Shown here: piece by piece, positions 59,370 through 64,000 of the stretch
How the letters are laid out: each line of letters starts with the position of its first letter
Numbering within the stretch: the first letter of the stretch is position 1
DNA from: Amylostereum areolatum
Taxonomy: Eukaryota > Basidiomycota > Agaricomycetes > Russulales > Stereaceae
Assembly (NCBI GenBank): GCA_012932865.1
Contig: SAXG01000035.1
Location: forward strand, 62,001 to 126,000
Length of the DNA stretch: 64,000 nucleotides
Direction: 5' to 3'
Position numbers and translations under genes: made by a program
Notes under the pieces: model-generated
Told to the model about the DNA's origin: nothing
Databases searched by the model: none
The model's input: only the letters and a program-made list of their open reading frames with translations

Positions 59370-59825
59370 TGTCAGCAACGACTAGTGCGACAGCACCAAG
59401 TTACGACAAGCTGACAGAGGAAGAGGACGACAGAGGGGAGCCGATCAGACACGGCGACAGACGAGGGAAGGCAAGCAAAGTCGGTAGAATTGACTAGCTC
59501 GAGATAAGGAATATGTACAGCGAGAGTGAGCCTTATATACACAAGAGGAGAGAGACTTAGGTAAGCAACCAATACACGGCGATCAGTAAGCAGACCAAGT
59601 ATAAGTAAGCAGTCGTATGTAAAAGAGCACAGCATGAGTCAGTATCGTACAGCATGAGTCAAGAGAAAGGAGTCAGACCCGGACCGAGATGAGTCACGTG
59701 GGTCCGGGCGGGATATAGATGAGCCGGGTCCGGGCCAAGGTGGAGCCGGACCGGTGATAAGTCGATAAGTCCTAAAGCGTGTAACTGATGTAAAGTAAAA
59801 AGAAAATTATAGACCGTTCATGACA
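59370..59825 (-). repeat. 5' LTR of the chromovirus
   Basis: 456 bp with TG..CA ends. It contains TATATAAG (minus strand, 59539-59532) and a predicted RNA start near 59505. Confidence 0.95.
59532..59539 (-). promoter_or_regulatory. TATA box of the chromovirus 5' LTR
   Basis: TATATAAG on the minus strand, 34 nt ahead of the ATCTCGAGCT that pairs with the primer site. The same arrangement (36 nt) occurs in the second LTR at 62902. Confidence 0.7.
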
Positions 59826-61388
59826 AGCGGTAGCGCGCTTGGATTTGCGGTCCTAGTGGCACGGTGCGAAACTGAAGTCGGGCCTGCTTGTTCTTGCCAT
59901 CACTTGCTGCGAGCTTGTCGGGGTCCCATCAGGATGCACCGCAAAGCAGACAGGCTTCTTTATCGGAAAAGGGCCCTGTATATGCCAGGCAACTATTCAC
60001 GCACATGTCGTGCATGATGGGCATGACACCACTGAGCTGGGCGATGCGTCGCTTGACCTGGTCATACGAGAGCATTGTCGAGTCAGCGTGTCGCTCGAGA
60101 TACGCCTTGCGCACATCGTCGTACGTGTTGCGAGATGCATATGTCACAGCGAGGTATGTCTTGATCGCATGGCGCAGGCCGGCGTCGATTTCGGGTACCT
60201 CTTGTGGGGGCTTGCGGATCATCTCGATGTAGTCGGGGTCGAGGTTGGAGTTGTCCAGCGTCGCCGCTTGAAGTGCTTTCTTGAATTGCTCGGCCCATTC
60301 GATGTCTTGAATGGTATGCGGCGCATTTTCTGCAGTCGGGCGTTGGGTTTCGGGAGCCAAAAGACTTGGATGCTCGTCTTCAGTGGGGAGCGCGTCTGCT
60401 AACGGGTCCACATCGTTATTGGGCTCGTCGACAAGATCATCGGCGCTGCCGGGGTCTGGAGCGTCTTGAGGTGCAGGAGGAGACGGTGGTACACGATCTT
60501 GTGCTTCGGTATTGTCGAGGGGTGGTTCAAGCGGTGGGCCAGGATCAAGAGGGTGGGGAATCAGCAAGATGTCTTCATTGTCATTTTCTGGTGTATCGAG
60601 TACATGGGAAGTCAACAAATCAATATCCTAAGCAGAAAGAACACTATTCATTAGTATATGATCATGAATATTAGGAGTGGAATCAACGCACCATGGACTC
60701 CCCTGAGTCTATCTCGGCGTCGTTCACAACCTCAGCCTCTGCAGCATATCCTGCCAAAACTTCTCCATTGGACGGCCCCCGCAATCGATGAGGTTGAAGC
60801 AGCTGTTGTTGGTCTTTTATGTTGTCTTGATGTCGATTCCGAGGGATATGGACGCTTGTGACTTGTCGAAGGTCCGGGATCGTTGTCGAGCAGAGCCTTG
60901 AACGCCGCGGAAATCCGGAACGGGGCATGGCGTCTATATGTTGCTGAGGAGACGTCTGCGTGTCCGTTACAGAACTTTTGACAGGTGCAGATCGGCATGG
61001 AGCGTTGAGGAAGTGACCTTGAGGAAGGCGGGAGTGGAACAAGGTGCGGATGTACGACGCACTGTACTTAGTAGTTAGAATCAAGATCTGCTCATTGTGC
61101 CGCCGTTTCGGCGGCATCTGCCGGTCATGCCAGCGTGCCTCGCTTTCAGGGGGCTAACTTGATTCTCAAATATTTCGTTTCATTCTGATTTATCAGAGTC
61201 TATCCCAATTTTTCCCGTGAGACGGACTTCCCACTGGGCCTGAGGACGCGAGGCTCGTGACTGTTATTGAACGCGTCGCCGACTCGCGTGGTGGTCACTA
61301 AGTATGCCAAAGGGCTCAGGATGCGGAAAACACGAGACGAGACGAGGCCGCCCGCACCGGTCAGAAAGTCGAAGACCGATTTGATCTT

Positions 61389-61853
61389 GTGCGACCTTTT
61401 TTTGTCCCATTACCCGTGCTAAATAATCTGCTACAAGAACAATGGCCGTCTATGGCCGTCTCCAGTTTCCTATCCTGTCTTATCCTGTTCCGGGTGGCTC
61501 TCAACGCTCTCGTGGTACAAGCTTTGGCTGTTCCGTGTGAGCGAGTTTTCTCTTCAAGTAAAGAGATACGCGCGATGCGACGCAATCACCTGTCTCCCGT
61601 CGTCATGGAACACCTGCAGATCCTGAAATATCTGTTCAAACAGGCTCGTCTTAACTTGGCGTCGAGATGGTCGGTCTCGGAAATGGAGCTAGAGCAGGCT
61701 AACGATGCAGAGGATCTTCGCCGTCATTCCATTTCCTCCTTCGACTTTGACGCACTGCATACCATGGAATCGGGCAGTAACGAGTCCCCAAACTCGGTGC
61801 TCGAAACCGAAGAACTGTTCACCCTTCTATCTCGCGATATTTCTGACCTTTAG
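61389..61853 (+). pseudogene. hAT transposase C-terminal fragment (hATC dimerisation domain)
   Basis: The open frame ends with ALAVPCERVFSSSKEIRAMR RNHLSPVVMEHLQILKYLFK, the hAT C-terminal dimerisation motif (P.ERVFS...R..L.P...E.LQ.LK). The DDE core and BED finger are absent: only about 150 bp separate this frame from the right TIR of the Tnp2 element, and the 185 bp on the other side hold no transposase. This is therefore an internally deleted remnant, not a gene split by insertion alone. The acidic tail (NSVLETEELFTLLSRDISDL) ends at a stop. Confidence 0.85.
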
Positions 61854-62401
61854 ACCACTGTGCAATGTCCTACTAATCATATCTAGTCTACCATACATCT
61901 TTACTATAATGAATTTGTGTACCATGTTGTTCTAAGTAATTCAGCTTTCATTCTAGCTTGCGAGCTTGCACTCTGCTCACGGTCGGCACAGCCGACTCAA
62001 CGGCCACAAGAGTGAAGTTCGCGACCATTGTCCGAGTCGGTCTGCCCGGTGCCGCCGCCGACTCGCCGACTCGCCGGCCGGCCTGTCGCCGATTCACCTT
62101 TGATGCCCCGACCCATCTGCGATGGAACCGCTGTACGACTCGCGAGTTGTCAACTCGTTCATGACGAGTCGGCCTCGAGCTGCTTACCTAACACGACTCG
62201 AGTTGCAACCCACCCCACCTCGCGGCAACACTAGACCAAAACCCCTGCACAACCCTCCTCTCTGACATCTGGGGCAGTTTGTCGCGGATTCCGACGTGCT
62301 GTCACAGCGTGATAAAAGCGTTACGAGCATGTGATCTCGGAACATGTGACCCTCACCCCCATGTATTGATCTCCTCTTTCCCTCTCTTCAGAGATAAGGC
62401 T

Positions 62402-62518
62402 CCAACTATTTAGTTTATTTACTGTTTATAAACAGTATATACCGTTTAAATTTACTATCTGTTTACTCATTTGGGGTATACAGTTTATAACAGTAAACTA
62501 TTTAGTAAACAGTGGGTC
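62402..62518. repeat. AT-rich palindromic island
   Basis: About 115 bp of AT-rich DNA with a perfect 16-bp palindrome ACTGTTTATAAACAGT (62421-62436) and reiterated TTTACT / AGTAAA words on both strands, ending AGTAAACAGT. It looks like the remains of a miniature inverted-repeat element. Confidence 0.5.
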
Positions 62519-62546
62519 CAGACCTTCGACAAGTGAACCAACCCGT

Positions 62547-63038
62547 TGTCATGAACGTTACCATTTCGGACATCTCGGACACCTCGGGGACCTCGGGGAT
62601 AATATCCCAATTCATTTTATTTTCATTTCTATCTGACTACTCATCACTTAGTAGTACTCCGTCACTCCGGTGGAGACTCGGCTTATCCTTGTTCCTTCCT
62701 GACGTCATGACTCCAGGCTCGTCTTATCATCGCTTCCTTTGACTCCACATGACATCATAACGCTGCGCATGACATCATGCCGCTCCGGACCCGGCTCATC
62801 CTTATTGTCTCGCTTACTGATCCTGCTGCGCATGTATCTATACTTAGCTCTGCTTACTGACCGCCGTGTGTCGTAGCTTACTAAGTAACTCTGCCTCGTA
62901 GTATATAAAGGCTCCATTCCTCCTGTACATATTCCCCATCTCGACCTAGTCAATACTACCGACCTTAACCCCCATCGTCCCTCTTCACTTGTGTCACACG
63001 TCGTCGCCTAGTGCTCGTCACTAAGGCCGTTGCTGACA
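62547..63038 (+). repeat. 5' LTR of the second chromovirus
   Basis: 492 bp with TG..CA ends. TATATAAAG at 62902-62910 precedes the predicted RNA start ATCTCGACCT at 62938-62947. Homologous to the sense strand of the other LTR but clearly diverged. Confidence 0.85.
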
Positions 63039-63040
63039 TA

Positions 63041-63050
63041 AGGTCGAGAT
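63041..63050 (+). other. Self-primer binding site, second element
   Basis: AGGTCGAGAT, 2 nt after the LTR, perfectly complementary to ATCTCGACCT at 62938-62947. Compared with the first element, both partners changed at the same pair (G-C to C-G). Confidence 0.72.
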
Positions 63051-63384
63051 CTACTTTACCATCGCACTACCCGACGACCATCGTAGCGTAGCATACCTGT
63101 CCGTAGTAGACGCCTTATTGCGCTACTAACTCCACTTTTCCTTCGTGCCGCCTCGGATCATTGCCCCCAGCGTACGCGACTAGTCACTCCGATTCTGTGG
63201 TCGTGTGCACGCATCAGCGGCGCCGGCTTGACGTAACCGCGTTACGTTACACGTACTCGGGGCCCCTCGAACACCACGAGAACCCAGACGTGATAGTTGA
63301 AGGTGCACCTAACGGTGTAGGAGGCTAGTAAAAGCGACAAAGGGAAAGTGACCCGAGAAGTTCTTGGGCTCGTGACCCTTGAAC

Positions 63385-63433
63385 GAAGAGACAGCCAACA
63401 GGCCGAGAAGGCTGAGGCAGACCGTCTTGCGAT
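63385..63433 (+). promoter_or_regulatory. Conserved leader block, second element
   Basis: Matches 59024-58976 (minus strand) of the first element at 47 of 49 positions, upstream of gag. Confidence 0.55.
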
Positions 63434-63512
63434 TGGAAAGACCAGTGACATATCCCTCGACACCCGATCCCCTTGCCGTACTAGTAACCGTCCTCGACTC
63501 GGGGGCTAGTAC

Positions 63513-64000
63513 ATGGGAGAGGAACACCAAGCCTTGGAAGAAGAAAACTTCCATTTCCCTGACTTCGACTTCGTGTATGAACGCGAAGAATTCACAGCCG
63601 TCACCGAAATCGAACGTGACACCGCCATCACCGCCTACTTTGGCAACAACCTCTTCGACGCCCACAACTGGGTCTACGCATCTGCGAGCAACCCTGATTG
63701 GGGATTTCGGGTTCGAGTTGACTGGACTCGGATCATCGTATCAATTGAACAGGGCCATCCCCGGCTTGAGTTCCGGCCCTATTTCTCTGCAATCTACCGG
63801 AACGAACAACTACCAAATCAGTGGTACGGGCCCCACACCCCCATCCCCCTCTACACCACGACCAGCCCAGAAGGTGGGAGGCCAACGCCAATGCCAAGTC
63901 CGCCACCGCAAGAAGAAGGTTTCTGGACAGCCCCCAGCAGTCCCCTCCCCTCAACCCACGAGGATTCAGATTCCAGCAGGTCCGCACCCAGTAGCTTGCG
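63513..64000 (+). CDS. gag: Chromovirus Gag, N-terminal part (partial)
   Basis: Open from ATG at 63513 to the window edge, 162 codons without a stop. MGEEHQALEEENFHFPDFDF starts after GGGGGCTAGTAC, where the first element has GGGGGCTCGTGC before its gag ATG. The region NNLFDAHNWVYASASNPDWG FRVRV parallels SKDPWAWHNWKVALGVEELE of the first element. The Pro-rich linker continues into an EDSDSSRS stretch, parallel to the SDSSSDSD that follows the TAA in the first element. This copy therefore has no stop at the equivalent place. Confidence 0.75.
   Translation, partial: MGEEHQALEEENFHFPDFDFVYEREEFTAVTEIERDTAITAYFGNNLFDAHNWVYASASNPDWGFRVRVDWTRIIVSIEQGHPRLEFRPYFSAIYRNEQLPNQWYGPHTPIPLYTTTSPEGGRPTPMPSPPPQEEGFWTAPSSPLPSTHEDSDSSRSAPSSL

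Larger units (their letters stand above)
52338..59825 (-). mobile_element. Ty3/gypsy chromovirus, full length
   Basis: 7488 bp from TG to CA with two 456-bp LTRs differing at one base (52754 C, 59786 T) and a 5-bp target duplication AGCGG (52333-52337, 59826-59830). Order on the minus strand: 5' LTR, leader, gag, pol (protease, reverse transcriptase, RNase H, integrase, chromodomain), polypurine tract, 3' LTR. Pol is fully open; gag has one internal TAA. It inserted in the Tnp2 transposase gene. Confidence 0.95.
50060..60998 (-). pseudogene. Tnp2-type transposase gene, split by a retrotransposon
   Basis: Minus strand. The N-terminal exon near 60998 has a zinc motif (ICTCQKFCNGHADVSSATYR RH...). 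Downstream are acidic linkers, then 60618-59929 with TYASRNTYDDVRKAYLERHA and PIMHDMCVNSCLAYTGPF followed by CLLC. After the retrotransposon, 52336-50507 carries SVVLFTTDGAQLYRNKASDC, HIAFGGAIPGPNKPKNLDSF and RSGCRFYCPIVGRHKLGAPH, typical of Tnp2/Transposase_21. A last exon (50447-50060) ends FLVEKPGLDIIMMGQGERMD. Damage: an in-frame TGA at 59929-59931 where Arg is expected after CGAS, a frame change in the N-terminal exon, and the 7.5 kb insertion. The flanks rejoin in frame across the AGCGG target duplication, so the insertion disrupted an otherwise open frame. Confidence 0.8.
44561..61238 (-). mobile_element. Tnp2-type DNA transposon with accessory genes
   Basis: Perfect 20-bp TIRs CCCAGTGGGAAGTCCGTCTC at 44561-44580 and, inverted, 61219-61238, flanked by a direct 7-bp repeat CCTGAGG (44554-44560, 61239-61245). 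Length without the nested retrotransposon is about 9.2 kb. The contents are a Tnp2/Transposase_21-like transposase on the minus strand, an acidic/Ser-rich accessory gene (45058-47284), a CxxC coiled-coil gene (47960-48322) and a poorly resolved block (48323-50059). CACTA/EnSpm relatives usually make 2-3 bp duplications, so superfamily placement (CACTA-like versus Plavaka-like) is left open. Confidence 0.75.
44376..62233 (+). mobile_element. Degenerate hAT element (outer shell of a nested stack)
   Basis: Left end TAGTGTTGCCGCGGGG at 44376 and the reverse of TAGTGTTGCCGCGAGG at 62233 form an imperfect TIR of about 20 bp. The TAGNG start fits hAT termini. Flanking 8-mers TCCCAACC and GACCAAAA share only CCAA, so the target duplication is decayed or absent. 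Inside the right end lies a hAT transposase C-terminus. The rest of the transposase is missing. Almost all the interior is a younger Tnp2-type transposon. A further TAGTGTTGCCG lies at 42919 in the same orientation, so the true left end is not fully certain. Confidence 0.6.
62547..64000 (+). mobile_element. Second Ty3/gypsy chromovirus, 5' part, cut by window end
   Basis: A diverged relative of the element at 52338-59825, in plus orientation: 5' LTR 62547-63038, primer site, leader, then a gag frame open to the edge. Shared landmarks are the LTR start TGTCATGAACG, the LTR end GTTGCTGACA, the TATA box, the CTGTACATATTCC block and the conserved leader block. The expected left target duplication is CCCGT (62542-62546), not testable here. 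Confidence 0.88.

Overview
The window is nuclear DNA of a filamentous basidiomycete, most likely an Agaricomycete. The evidence is GC-rich sequence, many short (about 45-100 nt) GT-AG introns in almost every gene, DUF6699 proteins, secreted Cys-rich proteins with several introns, and a large load of basidiomycete-type transposons. I see no rRNA, convincing tRNA, CRISPR or bacterial operon structure. All gene models were built by eye from reading frame, splice sites and phase, so exon ends are proposals.

Left part (1-32 kb), mainly host genes. A trio of small paralogous genes of unknown function lies at 0.3-4.3 kb. A small three-exon gene follows at 5.2 kb, then a secreted Cys-rich protein (6.0-7.0 kb, minus). 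An OPT-family oligopeptide transporter with about 30 exons, two of them microexons of 5 and 8 nt, fills 7.3-11.5 kb (minus). Next come a DUF6699 gene (13-14.6 kb, minus), the exosome subunit RRP46 (15.6-16.5 kb, minus), an unknown Ser/Pro-rich protein (22.2-23.5 kb, minus) and the ER-shaping protein lunapark (30.7-32.0 kb, minus). Two copies of a 1.1-1.2 kb TA-flanked inverted-repeat element lie in opposite orientation at 18.8 and 24.6 kb. The GC-rich stretches between genes hold simple repeats and nothing I can support as a gene.

Middle (33-44 kb). A 4.0 kb element with perfect 69-bp terminal inverted repeats carries an apparently intact Tc1/mariner-type transposase and a convergent second gene of unknown function. 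After it come a second DUF6699 gene, a small secreted protein, two small uncharacterised genes and an inverted-repeat-bounded segment.

Right part (44-64 kb), a transposon stack. A degenerate hAT element (termini at 44,376 and 62,233, only the transposase C-terminus left) contains a Tnp2-type DNA transposon (20-bp TIRs at 44,561 and 61,219, 7-bp target duplication). That transposon carries at least two accessory genes, and its transposase gene is split by a 7.5 kb Ty3/gypsy chromovirus (52,338-59,825) with 456-bp LTRs differing at one base and a 5-bp target duplication. A second, diverged chromovirus of the same lineage begins at 62,547 and runs off the right edge. In both, 10 nt just after the 5' LTR are complementary to the predicted RNA 5' end, and the two pairings differ by a compensatory change. 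This supports Tf1-like self-priming rather than tRNA priming.
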